Origin: Clostridia bacterium
Lineage (GTDB): Bacteria; Bacillota; Clostridia; Oscillospirales; Acutalibacteraceae
Length of the DNA: 64,000 nt
Assembly: GCA_017414965.1 (NCBI GenBank)
Contig: JAFQJL010000009.1
Coordinates: forward strand, 1 to 64,000
Direction of reading: 5' to 3'
Shown here: piece after piece, positions 42,674-52,666 of the stretch
How positions within the stretch are numbered: the stretch's first letter is position 1
Layout of the letters: each line of letters starts with the position of its first letter
The notes under the pieces: generated by a model
Database searches by the model: none
The model's input: the letters and a program-made list of their open reading frames with translations, nothing else
What the model was told of the DNA's origin: nothing
Position numbers and translations under genes: made by a program

Positions 42674-45240
42674 ACGTATTGATCATCGACGGCAACAGCC
42701 TGCTCAACCGCGCGTTTTACGGCATCAAAGTGCTCACCACGCGCGACGGTCGTTGCACCAACGCAGTCTACGGCTTTCTCAATACGCTGGCCTCGCTTCG
42801 TGAAGCCACGCAGCCGGAGGTGATCGTGGCGGCGTTTGACGTTCACGCGCCCACTTTCCGTCACAAGCTGTACGACGAATACAAGGCCGGACGCCACAAA
42901 ACACCGGAGGAATTGTTAGAACAGTTCCCGCCGGTGAAAAACATTTTGAAGTTGATGGGTTGTCACGTGTTGGAGTGCGAGGGCTACGAAGCCGACGATC
43001 TGCTCGGCACCCTTTCCCTCGCCGCCGAACAAGCGGGACACACCGTTTATCTGGCGACCGGTGACCGCGACTCGTTCCAGTTGGTCAGCGATCGCACCAC
43101 CGTGTTGCTCGCCGCCACGCGTATGGGACGTACCGAGACCGAGCACGTCACACCGGCGGTCATCAAGGAAAAATACGGACTCACCCCCGCCGGTATGATC
43201 GATTTGAAAGCCCTGATGGGTGATTCCAGCGACCACATTCCCGGCGTGCCGGGCATTGGCGAAAAGACCGCCTTGTCGCTGCTGCATCAATTCGGCGATC
43301 TGGACAGCGTGCTCGCCAACGCCGATAATCCGGCGCTGTCTGCCGGAGTGCGCAAAAAATTGACCGAAGGCGCCGAAAGCGCGCGGCTGTCGCGCACACT
43401 CGGTACCATCTGCCGCACCGCGCCGATCGACGCCGATGCCGCGCATTACCGCTTACAACCAGTCGACCGCGAGGCGCTCGCGCTTGCGTTGGCGGATCTG
43501 GAATTTTTCAAAATGATCGATAAAATGGGGCTGGAAACGCCGGTCACCGCTGCTCCCGAAAATGAGCAACTGTCGCTGTCGTTTACGGCGTCCGAATCCG
43601 CCGAAGCCGGCGACGAAGCGTGGGAATCGGTTGCCGCGGCGGTCCGCCGAAACGGCACCGCCGACGTCTACGCCGAGTGGAACGGCAACGTCCCCGAAGC
43701 GCTGTGGTTTTGCTTGCCGGATACGGTGGCGCGCATCACGCGAGTGAACGACGCCGCCACCCTGCTGACCGACGGCGTAAAGCTCCGCACCCATGAAAGC
43801 AAACCGCTGTATGCGTGGTTGCTCTCGCTCGGCAAACAACCGACGGTGGCGGCGTTCGACACGGCGCTGGCCGCCTACCTGCTCAATCCGCTTGCCAGCG
43901 GCTATCCGCTGGATCGTCTGCTCGCCGAGCACGGTCTGGCGTGCAACACACCGGCGGCGTGCGCCAACTCCTTCCCCGCGCTGTGCGACAAGTTGGCAGC
44001 CGAGTTATCCGAAACCAATATGTCCGCTTTGCTGGCGGAAATGGAGTTGCCGCTGGCCTTGGTGCTTGCCAAAATGGAAGCGATCGGCTTTGTGGTCGAC
44101 GGCGACGGCATCGCCCGTTTCGGCGAGCAGCTCTCCGCCGAGGTGGAGGCGCTCTCCGCCGAGATCTACGGGCTGGTGGGATACGAATTCAACCTCAACT
44201 CTCCCAAACAACTGGGCAAGGCGTTTTTCGAGGATCTGCAGCTTCCCGGCGGCAAGAAAACCAAAACCGGTTGGTCGACCAACGCCGACGTGTTGGAAAA
44301 ACTCCGCCCGAGTTTTCCGGTGGTGGACAAATTGCTGCAATACCGATCGCTCGCCAAGCTGAAATCCACCTACTGCGACGGTCTGATCAAGCAGATCGAG
44401 GGCGACGGTCGCATTCATTCGTGCTTTAACCAAACCGAAACGCGCACCGGTCGTATTTCGTCCTCCGAGCCCAACCTGCAAAACATCCCCGTTCGCTCGG
44501 AACGCGGACGCGAAATGCGCCGCTTCTTCTGCGCACAGGATGGCTGGACGCTGGTGGACGCCGACTACTCACAGATCGAGCTGCGCGTGCTGGCGCATAT
44601 GGCGGACGATCCGCGGATGATCGCCGCGTTTAACAGCGAGACCGACATTCACCGCGTCACCGCTTCGCAGGTGTTCGGCGTGCCGGAAAACGAGGTCACG
44701 CCGGCGTTGCGGTCGCGCGCCAAAGCGGTGAATTTCGGCATTGTCTACGGCATCGGCGCGCATTCGCTATCGGAGGATCTGGGCGTGCCGTACGGCGAAG
44801 CCAAGCGGTATATCGACAGTTATTTGGCAACGTACAGCGGCATTTCCGCTTTTATGGACGATCGGATCGAAGCCGCCAAGAAATGCGGTTTCGCCGTCAC
44901 GATGGCCGGACGGCGGCGTCCGTTGCCCGAACTGCGCGCCTCCAACGCGATGATGCGCTCGTTTGGCGAGCGCGTGGCGCGGAATATGCCCATTCAGGGC
45001 ACCGCGGCCGACATTATCAAAAATGCGATGATCCGCGTAGATAAGCGTCTCGCCGACGAGGGCTTACGCGCGCGGCTGATTCTGCAAGTGCACGACGAAT
45101 TGATCGTGGAATCGCCGGCCGACGAGGCCGAGCGTGTCCGCGCCTTGCTGGAAGAAGAGATGCGCGCCGCCGCCGATATGAAGGTAGCGTTGTCAGTCGA
45201 TGCGCACATTGGAGACACCTGGTACGAAGCTAAAGGATAA
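42670..45240 (+). CDS. polA: DNA polymerase I
   Basis: This 856-residue enzyme fills repair gaps and removes RNA primers. The N-terminal 5'-3' nuclease has IDGNSLLNRAFYG, ATGDRDSFQLV and GIGEKTALSLL. The middle 3'-5' exonuclease fold is degenerate: the DxE motif of proofreading enzymes is replaced by AEWNGN near residue 335, as in other Gram-positive Pol I proteins. The polymerase domain has SNLQN-like SSEPNLQNIPVRSERGREMR, DYSQIELRVLAHM near 635, and QVHDELIVE near 810. The start overlaps the DUF1836 gene by ATGA. Confidence 0.97.
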   Translation: MNVLIIDGNSLLNRAFYGIKVLTTRDGRCTNAVYGFLNTLASLREATQPEVIVAAFDVHAPTFRHKLYDEYKAGRHKTPEELLEQFPPVKNILKLMGCHVLECEGYEADDLLGTLSLAAEQAGHTVYLATGDRDSFQLVSDRTTVLLAATRMGRTETEHVTPAVIKEKYGLTPAGMIDLKALMGDSSDHIPGVPGIGEKTALSLLHQFGDLDSVLANADNPALSAGVRKKLTEGAESARLSRTLGTICRTAPIDADAAHYRLQPVDREALALALADLEFFKMIDKMGLETPVTAAPENEQLSLSFTASESAEAGDEAWESVAAAVRRNGTADVYAEWNGNVPEALWFCLPDTVARITRVNDAATLLTDGVKLRTHESKPLYAWLLSLGKQPTVAAFDTALAAYLLNPLASGYPLDRLLAEHGLACNTPAACANSFPALCDKLAAELSETNMSALLAEMELPLALVLAKMEAIGFVVDGDGIARFGEQLSAEVEALSAEIYGLVGYEFNLNSPKQLGKAFFEDLQLPGGKKTKTGWSTNADVLEKLRPSFPVVDKLLQYRSLAKLKSTYCDGLIKQIEGDGRIHSCFNQTETRTGRISSSEPNLQNIPVRSERGREMRRFFCAQDGWTLVDADYSQIELRVLAHMADDPRMIAAFNSETDIHRVTASQVFGVPENEVTPALRSRAKAVNFGIVYGIGAHSLSEDLGVPYGEAKRYIDSYLATYSGISAFMDDRIEAAKKCGFAVTMAGRRRPLPELRASNAMMRSFGERVARNMPIQGTAADIIKNAMIRVDKRLADEGLRARLILQVHDELIVESPADEAERVRALLEEEMRAAADMKVALSVDAHIGDTWYEAKG

Positions 45241-45316
45241 CCCAATAACCCCATCCGGCTCGGCAATCGCCGTGCCAGAAAACAGCCGCACCGAAACCCT
45301 TTTTTATAATAAGCAG

Positions 45317-45353
45317 AAACCCCACCGCTTCGGATGAAGCGGTGGGGTTTTGT
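45317..45353. terminator. Bidirectional terminator between polA and the giant surface-protein gene
   Basis: Perfect stem AACCCCACCGCTTC/GAAGCGGTGGGGTT with loop GGAT and A/T runs on both sides. The rest of 45241-45379 shows no gene. Confidence 0.93.
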
Positions 45354-45379
45354 TTGTTTGCCCTATTCCCTATTCGGTC

Positions 45380-48300
45380 TTACTTGGTCTTTTTGTACTT
45401 GTAGCTCGACCAGTTGGAATAGATCTTGGTGCCGCCGACCGTCTTGTAGGTACGGACGCGGACATAGTAGGTCGTTTTGGCTTTCAGTCCGGTCAGCGTC
45501 GTCGTCGAGGTCTTGTAGCTGGTGATCGTCTTGGTCTTCGCACCGCTAAACGACTTGGACGTGCTGTACTGGATCTGGTAGCCGGTAGACTGCGTCAGCT
45601 GACGGTTGAGCTTCACCGAGAGTGCCTTACTCTTGGCGGTCAGCGTATTGATGCTCGCCGCCTTCGGCTTGATGGTGTAGGTCAGCACCTTGGTGCCGGT
45701 GTAGTTGCCCTTCATCTTGACGGTCACCTTGTACGTGCCGACGTTCTTGCGACCGGACGCATAAGTGATCGTATAATGGGTCTTATTCGTCAACTTGGTG
45801 CCGTTGGCGTTTTTGACCGTCACCGTCGGCGCCTGCATCTTGCCGTTATAAGTAAACGCGGTTTTCGACAGGCTCACCTTGCACTTGGAGATGTTGATCG
45901 GATTGATCTTAAAAGTCAACGTCTTGGTGCCGGTGTAGTTGCCCTTCATCTTGATGGTCACCTTGTAGGTGCCGGCGTTCTTGCGGCCGCTGGCATAGGT
46001 CACGGTGTAGTTGGAGGACGAAATCGTCTTGCCGGCGGAATCCTTGACCGTCACCGTCGGCTTCTTGACCGCACCGTTGTAGGTGTAGGACGTTGCTGAC
46101 AGTTTAAAGGTCTTGGCGTACTTGATCGTCTTGGTCGTGCTGGTCACGTATCCGCAACGCGAACACTTGTAGCCGTCCTTACCGTTAGCGGTCAACGTCG
46201 CCTTAACGAGATATTTCTTGTAGCTGTGACCGAGCTTGCTGCCGCTGGTAACACCGCAAACCTTACAGGTCTTTGCCTTGGTACAAGTAGCGGCGTTGTA
46301 GGAGTGTGCCTTTTTGGCAATCGTCTCGGTTTTGGTGGCGTTGCAGCTGGTGCAAGTATAGGTCTTGACACCGGTCACCTTGCAGGTCGCCGCCTTGGTG
46401 ACAACACCGGCGTTGTAGGTGTGGGCGGTTTTGGAAGCCACCTTACCGCAGGTGCATTCGATCCAGTGATGCGTATCGTTCGATTCGGTTCTGTCAAATA
46501 CGTGCGGTTCTCTTTCCTCCAACGTGTGCCCGCAGAAGCACTCCAGCCAGTGCGCGTCATCGTCAAAATTCGGCGAGTAGCCGTGTCCGTATACGTTTTC
46601 CGTATCGATCGCACCGCAATCGCACTCGTGCCAATGCTTCAGATCGTCAAACTTGAAGTTTTTGTAGTTATGCAGACTCTTGACGCTTACATAGCCGCAC
46701 TCGCACACGCTCCAGTGATGGGTATCGTCGGATTGAGGATGGAGTGTGTGTTGCTCTTTTTGGGATCTTTTTCCGCAATCGCACTCGGTCCAATGCCCGT
46801 AGACATCCCGTTTTTCGATATCAAACACGTGCGGCTCGACTTCGGATTTTGCACCGCAATAGCATTCGATCCAGTGGTTTACGGAGTTCGAGCCCGGGTA
46901 TTCGTAAACATGCGGCGGCACCTCACGAATAGCACCGCAATCATTACAGTCCGTATCGCAGGCGTTATAGTACGAGTGGCTTTCCCTTAATCTCTCCGCA
47001 CCGCAATCGCACTCGTACCAGTGATAATCGTCACCCCAACAAAGATTGTTGTAGGTGTGCGCTTGCATTTGATCGACCTCGCCGCAATCGCACGCTAACC
47101 AGTGGTAAGACTGGTTGGCCCCGGGGATATGATACTGGTGCTCAGCCGACACGGTGCGCGTCCAATCGCAGAGATCGCACGTTGCATCGCAGTCTGCGGT
47201 ATAGGTGTGCGCCGCGGCACAAGTGTTGCAATGCCACACAAGACTGCCGCCAACATCCGCAATTCCTTCAATATTGTCTCTTTCGGTTTCCGTGCCGAAA
47301 TACCAAATATCGTCGAGATTATCGCAGCTGGAAAAGGCATTTTCACCGATATGAGTGACGTCCGCCGACATCGTAATGCTGGTGAGATAATCGTTCTTGA
47401 AAAACGCCCGCTGTTCCAACCGGATGACGGTATCGGGGACCGTATACGCCGTTGCTTTCTTGCCCGCCGGATAAGCAATTAACACCGATTTGTGCTTCGA
47501 GAACAACACGCCGTCGACAGTAGTGTAGGACTCGTTTTCGGCATCCACCAAAATATTTTCAAGCGAGGTGCAAGCGGCAAACGCCGAGTAACCGATCTCC
47601 GAAACCGAGGCCGGAATCGACACGTTCGTCAGCGACGTACAAGACACAAACGCGTATTCGCCAATGCTCACCACGCCGTTTGGAATAAAGATCGTCGCCA
47701 GTTGCGAGCAGCCGTAGAAAGCACGACTCTCGATGTACCGCAACGTACTCGGCAGAGAAAGATTGACAAGCGATTCGCAACCCGAGAACGCGTTGCGACC
47801 AATCCCGATGACGGGATAGCCGTTGATCGCTTCCGGAATGGTCAGCGTGTTCGGCAAGCCGTTATACTCGGTAATGAGGATCTTACCGCCCTCTTCGGAG
47901 GGGAGGATCTGGTAGGTGTACTCACCGTAGAAATCGGAATCCCCGTCGCATTCGCGCGGCGTTTCGCACCGATTACAGGTGGTGTCGTAATCGTCGGTAT
48001 ATTCGTGCGCAGCCGATACATCACGAGCCGTGCCACAAACGTCACACAAGGGATCGCATTCGTGGGTATAGATGTGCTCAACCGACACGGTGCGCGTCCA
48101 ATCGCAGTAGTCGCACTCTTTGTCGCAAGCGCCGGAGTACCCGTGCCCATTCATACAAGTGTTATAATGCAACGTAACGCCGAATCTCTCGTTAAAGAAA
48201 TTGTTATCTTCATGGATAAAAATCTGGCTTCTGTCCGGCGCGGCAAACCAAACGTCTTTGATCCCCGGCACAGCCATGATATGTTCCAGTCGCGTGACGC

Positions 48301-51300
48301 TTTCCGGCAGAATGATATACGCCAACTCATCACACAAGCTGAACAAGCCGTAGCTCAACGTCGTGACCCCGTTGGGGAATATAACGCCGGTGATCGAATG
48401 GCAAGTATCAAAGGCATACTCGGCCAAATGACGGACGTGTGCCGGAATGGTGATCTCGCCGGAAAGGACGGTTCTATCTGCACAGATCAGCCAATCCTCG
48501 ATACACAAGAAACCGTCTTGCCAGTTTGCAGCATCTTGATAAAGTGCCGTTCCTTCGAAGGCGCGCCACTCGATACGCTGCAAGCTGTCAGGCAACGACA
48601 CGGTCGCCAAGGAGGTGCATCCGGAAAACGCAGACGCACCGATGACGGTCACGCCCTCAGACAGAACGATCTCCCGCAGGTTTGTACAACCACGGAACGA
48701 ATCCTCGACGATCTCGGTCATCGTTCCCGGCACATGCACAACGAGCAGGTTGACCGCATTATTAAACGCTCCCACCTCGATCGAAATCGTACCGGAGGGG
48801 ATCTCATAAGAAACCGTCGGCTTTCTGCTCGGATACCGTACCAGCGTAGTGGCGTCCTTGTTAAACAACACACCGTCAACCGAACAGAAAACGGGGTTGT
48901 TTTCGTTCACATGGATCGCAGTGAGATTGGTGCTACTCAAGGCGTTTTCACCGATCTTGGTCACAGAAGCAGAAAGGTGAATGGTTTTTACGCCGGCGCC
49001 CGAGAAAGCGTATGCACCGATTTCGGTAAGGCTATCGGGAAGCGAAACAGTCGTAATGGGGCATTCGGTAAAAGCGTAGTCGCCGATGCTCCCCACGTAA
49101 TGACCAAACGTGACGGATTCCAAATCGAAACAGCAAGAAAATGCGTGCGATTCAATGGTTTTTACGCTATCCGGAATAGAGATATTTGTAAGCCTGTCAC
49201 ACCAGTAAAACGCGAAATCGGAAATGGTTTGGACGGTAGAGGGAATCGTATAATTCGAAATGCGACTCCTACGCGGGACGTTGATGATAGCCGTTTGATC
49301 CTTGTTGAACAAAACGCCATCTTTCGAGGAGTAAACGGCATTGTCTTCATCAACCTCAAAGGCCGTTACGTAGATGAGATACGGAGCCTCTATGTTCGTA
49401 ACGTTTTTCGGAATAAACAGTTCGGTAATACCGAAGTTTCCTAAAGCGCCCTCGCGAATGGTAACCAGACTTTCCGGCAACACAATGTTGGTGACATTTT
49501 CGCCGAGCTCGCTATCCACAAATTCACCGGAGCCGGTACCAAATACCGTCACCGGATAACCCTCGATCGTCGAGGGAATCACCAGCTCGGTTGCCGAGCC
49601 GGTGTAGCCGGTCAGAACGACTTCGTCGTTGACGATCCGATATTCCAGTCCTACCGGCACTGCTACGCGAGTTTCGCCGCAACGGTTGCATTCAGCATCG
49701 TATACATCGTCGTAAGTATGCCCGAGTGCTTCGCCGACGGTGTCGCCGCAGCGCGCACAAGTTTGCGGTGCGGTACAGGTGGCGTCGCTATAATCATGCC
49801 CGAGCGCTTCGCCGACGGTGTCGCCGCAGACTCGGCAGGTTTCAGGCGTGGTGCAGGTGGCGCCTGCGTAGTCGTGGCCATAGGTATCACACGGCGTCAC
49901 GTAATGCCAAGTGGCGTTTAGGATCGGGTCGTTATTCTGGTCAAACGTGATGTTGCCTTTATCGGTGCCGACGTACCACACGTCGGCGAGGACGCTGCAC
50001 CCGTAGAATCCGCCCCAAGCTACGTCGGTAAGGGTGCTCGGGAGCGTGACCGTGGTAAGACCGGTGCAATTCTGGAACACAAACCGATCGAGAGTCTGCA
50101 ACCCTTCCGGCAGGGTGAAGGAGGTGAGCGCCTTGCAATTGCCAAAGGCCAACAGTCCGATATGCGTGATGGTTCCGTTAAAAGCGACAGACGTCATCTT
50201 TTTGCAGTAATTAAAGGCATTCTCCGGAATGGTCGTTAAACCGGAGCCGATCGTGACCGTTTTGATCTCGGCGCACGACGAAAAGGCATAAGAGCCAAGG
50301 TGGGTGACGCTATCCGGAATGTCCACGACCGTGATCGCATCGCAGTTGCAGAACCCCTTGTAGCCGATGGAGGTGAGGGTGCTCGGAAGGGTAAGGCCGG
50401 TCATTGCCGTGCAGTTCTCAAAAGCGTTTTTGCCGATGGCGAGCAAACCTTCCGGCAGAGAAATATTGGTAAGCTGCGAGCAATCCATAAAGGTTCCGTC
50501 GGCGATAATCTTTGTGCCGGCACGGACGGCGAACTCGCCCTCCGGTTGCGTGCGAACTTGCAGCAGATAACGATTTAAGTAAAACGCGTCGTTTTCCCAA
50601 TTATTCTCGTTATTGTACGCGGCGGTGGAGGAGAATGCGCGCGAACCGATAGAGGTAAGGTTATCGGGAAGATTGATGTTCTCCAGTAGCGAGCACACGG
50701 CAAAAGCGCTATCGCCGATGGCCGTGACGTTGCGACCGAATCGGACGTTGGTCAGCGCTGTACAGTAGGAAAACGCGTAGCCGCCAATCTCGGTCAAGCC
50801 CTCACCGAGAATCACGTTCTGGAGAGTTGCACAACTATAGAAAGCGTGCTTTCCAATCGTTTTGACGCTGTCTGGGATGGTGATCTCCTTAAGCGCACCA
50901 CAGCTGTAGAACGCCTGCAGCCCGATTTCCAGCAGCGTATTCGGGAACATCACGTAGACAAGCATATCGTTGTTATTGAAAGCATTGTCGCCAATCGCCG
51001 TCACCGGATAGCCCTCGATCGTCGAGGGAATCACCAGCTCGGTTGCCGAGCCGGTGTAGCCGGTGATGGTCACCTTACCGTCGGCGATTTCGTATGTCAG
51101 ACCGCCCGATTCCTCCGGCGCGGTCACAGTGGTTGTCAAGGTGGTTTGCGTGGGGCTGGTAGCGGTGGGGACTTGGGAGGTCGAGGTAAAAGACACCATC
51201 GGCAACGTCACGTCCGCCGCTTTCGTGGTCGTGGTCGTGGCCTCGGTCGCCGTCGTCGTCGGGCGCGAGGTCGAGGTGATCACGGTCGTGGTGGAGGTCG

Positions 51301-52411
51301 GCGTGCTCGGCGTGATGGTCATCACCATCTCTCTGCCCAGCGTACGCCGACTGTACGAGAAGCCGCCGGTCACGCCGGCCGCCTGCGCGATCGCCGCGAT
51401 GTTCGTGTTGTACCACGTCACAAACGCATCCTTATCGCCGGGGATGTACACGTGCGCCGTCAGATTGCCGGCGCTCAATAGCGCCGCTACGCTGTCTACC
51501 GTGTAGGTATCCAGCATACCGTCTTGGCGGACAAAATAGTTGGCCGCCGTCGCGGTACAGGTCGGCAGCGAATACGCAACCGCATCAAGCTGATGATCCT
51601 CGCCCATCGTCGCATCGGTCTGGTTGAAGTAGGCGTGATACAGCGTGGAGCCTTGATCGTCCCACGTCAGGTCAGTTTGATAGTAGGCGCCGTCTACGCA
51701 GACGTAGTTCCACATATGCGCCTGCAGATAGCCGTTGCTGGGATCGGCGCTGTTACCGGTCGCCAGAAAAGCCGACACACCGGCGCGGTGAAGCAGCGCC
51801 TGCAACGCCTCGGCATAGCCCTCGCATACCGCTTCTCCCTCGACCAACGCGCCATAGGCGTTGTGGGCGTTATCGGCATTGACATACGCGATCTCGCCCG
51901 CCAACCGATCGTGCAGCAGCAGTTCGATATCGTAGTCGGACATCGACGCGGTCACACCATCGAGCAGATTGTTCGCCGCGATGTTAAACGTCGCCTTAGC
52001 GGCGGACAGCTCACCGGCGGTGAAGGTATACTTCGGCTCGATCTTGGTGACGGTGGTGCCGTTGCTGTAAATAAGGTGGCTGTTCGGGATCCAGAACTGC
52101 TCGGCGTGGTCGCGCATATACGCGTCGAACGCCGTGTCGTAATCCTCGCGCGAAAGCGGCGTCACACCGTCGTACACCGTGATCTGCTCCGCCAAGACGT
52201 CATAGCCCGCAGCCAACTGGTCGTAGGCATACAGAAGCACCGCAGCGTTGGGCAGTTGAGCCAGCGCCGCGCGGCCGTAGTAGGAGATCTCGTTGCCGAA
52301 CATATCGCGGTTGACCGTATCGGTCGCGGCAACCGGCGCACTCAGCACCGGCAGAGCGCCGATCAGCATCACCAACGCGAGCATCAGCGACAGGAACTTT
52401 TTCAGTTTCAT
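45380..52411 (-). CDS. Giant secreted transglutaminase-like/BspA-type LRR protein
   Basis: This 2343-residue protein has a signal peptide (KLKKFLSLMLALVMLIGALPVLSA-type). Residues about 170-260 form a transglutaminase-like domain with candidate Cys near 197 (VCEGYAEAL), His near 231 (AHMWNY) and Asp near 247 (DLTWDD). A Thr-rich linker (about 380-440) follows. Three blocks of BspA-type LRR_5 repeats (about 440-840, 920-1410 and 1490-1725) alternate with GHDY...C..CG modules. Residues about 1765-1990 hold eight repeats of the form HWxxCxCG, spaced some 25-35 residues. Two near-identical MBG-like repeats (about 2104-2247) and a fibronectin III-like end complete it. No sortase motif is seen. The ATG follows GGAGG. 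Surface adhesion or matrix processing is inferred; the metal-binding capacity of the Cys/His repeats is untested. Confidence 0.82.
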   Translation of the reverse strand: MKLKKFLSLMLALVMLIGALPVLSAPVAATDTVNRDMFGNEISYYGRAALAQLPNAAVLLYAYDQLAAGYDVLAEQITVYDGVTPLSREDYDTAFDAYMRDHAEQFWIPNSHLIYSNGTTVTKIEPKYTFTAGELSAAKATFNIAANNLLDGVTASMSDYDIELLLHDRLAGEIAYVNADNAHNAYGALVEGEAVCEGYAEALQALLHRAGVSAFLATGNSADPSNGYLQAHMWNYVCVDGAYYQTDLTWDDQGSTLYHAYFNQTDATMGEDHQLDAVAYSLPTCTATAANYFVRQDGMLDTYTVDSVAALLSAGNLTAHVYIPGDKDAFVTWYNTNIAAIAQAAGVTGGFSYSRRTLGREMVMTITPSTPTSTTTVITSTSRPTTTATEATTTTTKAADVTLPMVSFTSTSQVPTATSPTQTTLTTTVTAPEESGGLTYEIADGKVTITGYTGSATELVIPSTIEGYPVTAIGDNAFNNNDMLVYVMFPNTLLEIGLQAFYSCGALKEITIPDSVKTIGKHAFYSCATLQNVILGEGLTEIGGYAFSYCTALTNVRFGRNVTAIGDSAFAVCSLLENINLPDNLTSIGSRAFSSTAAYNNENNWENDAFYLNRYLLQVRTQPEGEFAVRAGTKIIADGTFMDCSQLTNISLPEGLLAIGKNAFENCTAMTGLTLPSTLTSIGYKGFCNCDAITVVDIPDSVTHLGSYAFSSCAEIKTVTIGSGLTTIPENAFNYCKKMTSVAFNGTITHIGLLAFGNCKALTSFTLPEGLQTLDRFVFQNCTGLTTVTLPSTLTDVAWGGFYGCSVLADVWYVGTDKGNITFDQNNDPILNATWHYVTPCDTYGHDYAGATCTTPETCRVCGDTVGEALGHDYSDATCTAPQTCARCGDTVGEALGHTYDDVYDAECNRCGETRVAVPVGLEYRIVNDEVVLTGYTGSATELVIPSTIEGYPVTVFGTGSGEFVDSELGENVTNIVLPESLVTIREGALGNFGITELFIPKNVTNIEAPYLIYVTAFEVDEDNAVYSSKDGVLFNKDQTAIINVPRRSRISNYTIPSTVQTISDFAFYWCDRLTNISIPDSVKTIESHAFSCCFDLESVTFGHYVGSIGDYAFTECPITTVSLPDSLTEIGAYAFSGAGVKTIHLSASVTKIGENALSSTNLTAIHVNENNPVFCSVDGVLFNKDATTLVRYPSRKPTVSYEIPSGTISIEVGAFNNAVNLLVVHVPGTMTEIVEDSFRGCTNLREIVLSEGVTVIGASAFSGCTSLATVSLPDSLQRIEWRAFEGTALYQDAANWQDGFLCIEDWLICADRTVLSGEITIPAHVRHLAEYAFDTCHSITGVIFPNGVTTLSYGLFSLCDELAYIILPESVTRLEHIMAVPGIKDVWFAAPDRSQIFIHEDNNFFNERFGVTLHYNTCMNGHGYSGACDKECDYCDWTRTVSVEHIYTHECDPLCDVCGTARDVSAAHEYTDDYDTTCNRCETPRECDGDSDFYGEYTYQILPSEEGGKILITEYNGLPNTLTIPEAINGYPVIGIGRNAFSGCESLVNLSLPSTLRYIESRAFYGCSQLATIFIPNGVVSIGEYAFVSCTSLTNVSIPASVSEIGYSAFAACTSLENILVDAENESYTTVDGVLFSKHKSVLIAYPAGKKATAYTVPDTVIRLEQRAFFKNDYLTSITMSADVTHIGENAFSSCDNLDDIWYFGTETERDNIEGIADVGGSLVWHCNTCAAAHTYTADCDATCDLCDWTRTVSAEHQYHIPGANQSYHWLACDCGEVDQMQAHTYNNLCWGDDYHWYECDCGAERLRESHSYYNACDTDCNDCGAIREVPPHVYEYPGSNSVNHWIECYCGAKSEVEPHVFDIEKRDVYGHWTECDCGKRSQKEQHTLHPQSDDTHHWSVCECGYVSVKSLHNYKNFKFDDLKHWHECDCGAIDTENVYGHGYSPNFDDDAHWLECFCGHTLEEREPHVFDRTESNDTHHWIECTCGKVASKTAHTYNAGVVTKAATCKVTGVKTYTCTSCNATKTETIAKKAHSYNAATCTKAKTCKVCGVTSGSKLGHSYKKYLVKATLTANGKDGYKCSRCGYVTSTTKTIKYAKTFKLSATSYTYNGAVKKPTVTVKDSAGKTISSSNYTVTYASGRKNAGTYKVTIKMKGNYTGTKTLTFKINPINISKCKVSLSKTAFTYNGKMQAPTVTVKNANGTKLTNKTHYTITYASGRKNVGTYKVTVKMKGNYTGTKVLTYTIKPKAASINTLTAKSKALSVKLNRQLTQSTGYQIQYSTSKSFSGAKTKTITSYKTSTTTLTGLKAKTTYYVRVRTYKTVGGTKIYSNWSSYKYKKTK
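49546..49612. repeat. 67-base direct repeat, copy 1, within the LRR protein gene
   Basis: Matches 50998-51064 in 66 of 67 bases. Each copy encodes the opening of an LRR block (GYTGSATELVIPS region). The near-identity at DNA level points to recent duplication or gene conversion. Confidence 0.9.
50998..51064. repeat. 67-base direct repeat, copy 2, within the LRR protein gene
   Basis: Second copy of the repeat at 49546-49612, one base different. A further pair of similar stretches lies at about 45686-45760 and 45923-45995 in the MBG-like repeats. Confidence 0.9.
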
Positions 52412-52454
52412 CACAATACGCCTCCTCAAATCAAACCAAGACCCATCTATTATA

Positions 52455-52483
52455 ATACTACTTTAAAATACAAAAAAAGTCAA
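52455..52483 (-). promoter_or_regulatory. Possible promoter of the giant LRR protein gene
   Basis: Minus strand TTGACT (52483-52478), 17 bases, TAGTAT (52460-52455). A TATAAT also lies six bases further on but at a poor distance. The rest of 52412-52595 shows only A/T-rich sequence. Confidence 0.6.
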
Positions 52484-52595
52484 GAGCGCCGCGCTTCCCT
52501 ACGGCCTCTCCCCTCTGCAATTCGGTCGTGCGAATAAATTTTTCCTATTTTCGAAAATAAGTTGCCGAAAATGCAAAAAAAGGTCGAGGGAATAC

Positions 52596-52624
52596 TTGAA
52601 AATCCCCGCCGCTTCTTGTATAAT
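52596..52624 (+). promoter_or_regulatory. Sigma-A promoter of the scaffold-GGGtGRT operon
   Basis: TTGAAA (52596-52601), 17 bases, TATAAT (52619-52624), 42 bases before the first start codon. Confidence 0.9.
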
Positions 52625-52666
52625 GGTATGGAACATGACTTTGTGTCAAAGAAAGGAGTTTCTGTT

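Noticed and set aside
47492..49444. 650-codon open frame on the plus strand opposite the LRR protein
   Set aside because: Mirror of repetitive LRR codons; its apparent repeats are the reverse complement of the LRR units.
45380..51085. Regular repeats that might be taken for a CRISPR array or other tandem DNA repeat
   Set aside because: The periodicity follows codons of LRR and Cys/His protein repeats. Copies vary as protein repeats do, and there are no uniform spacers.
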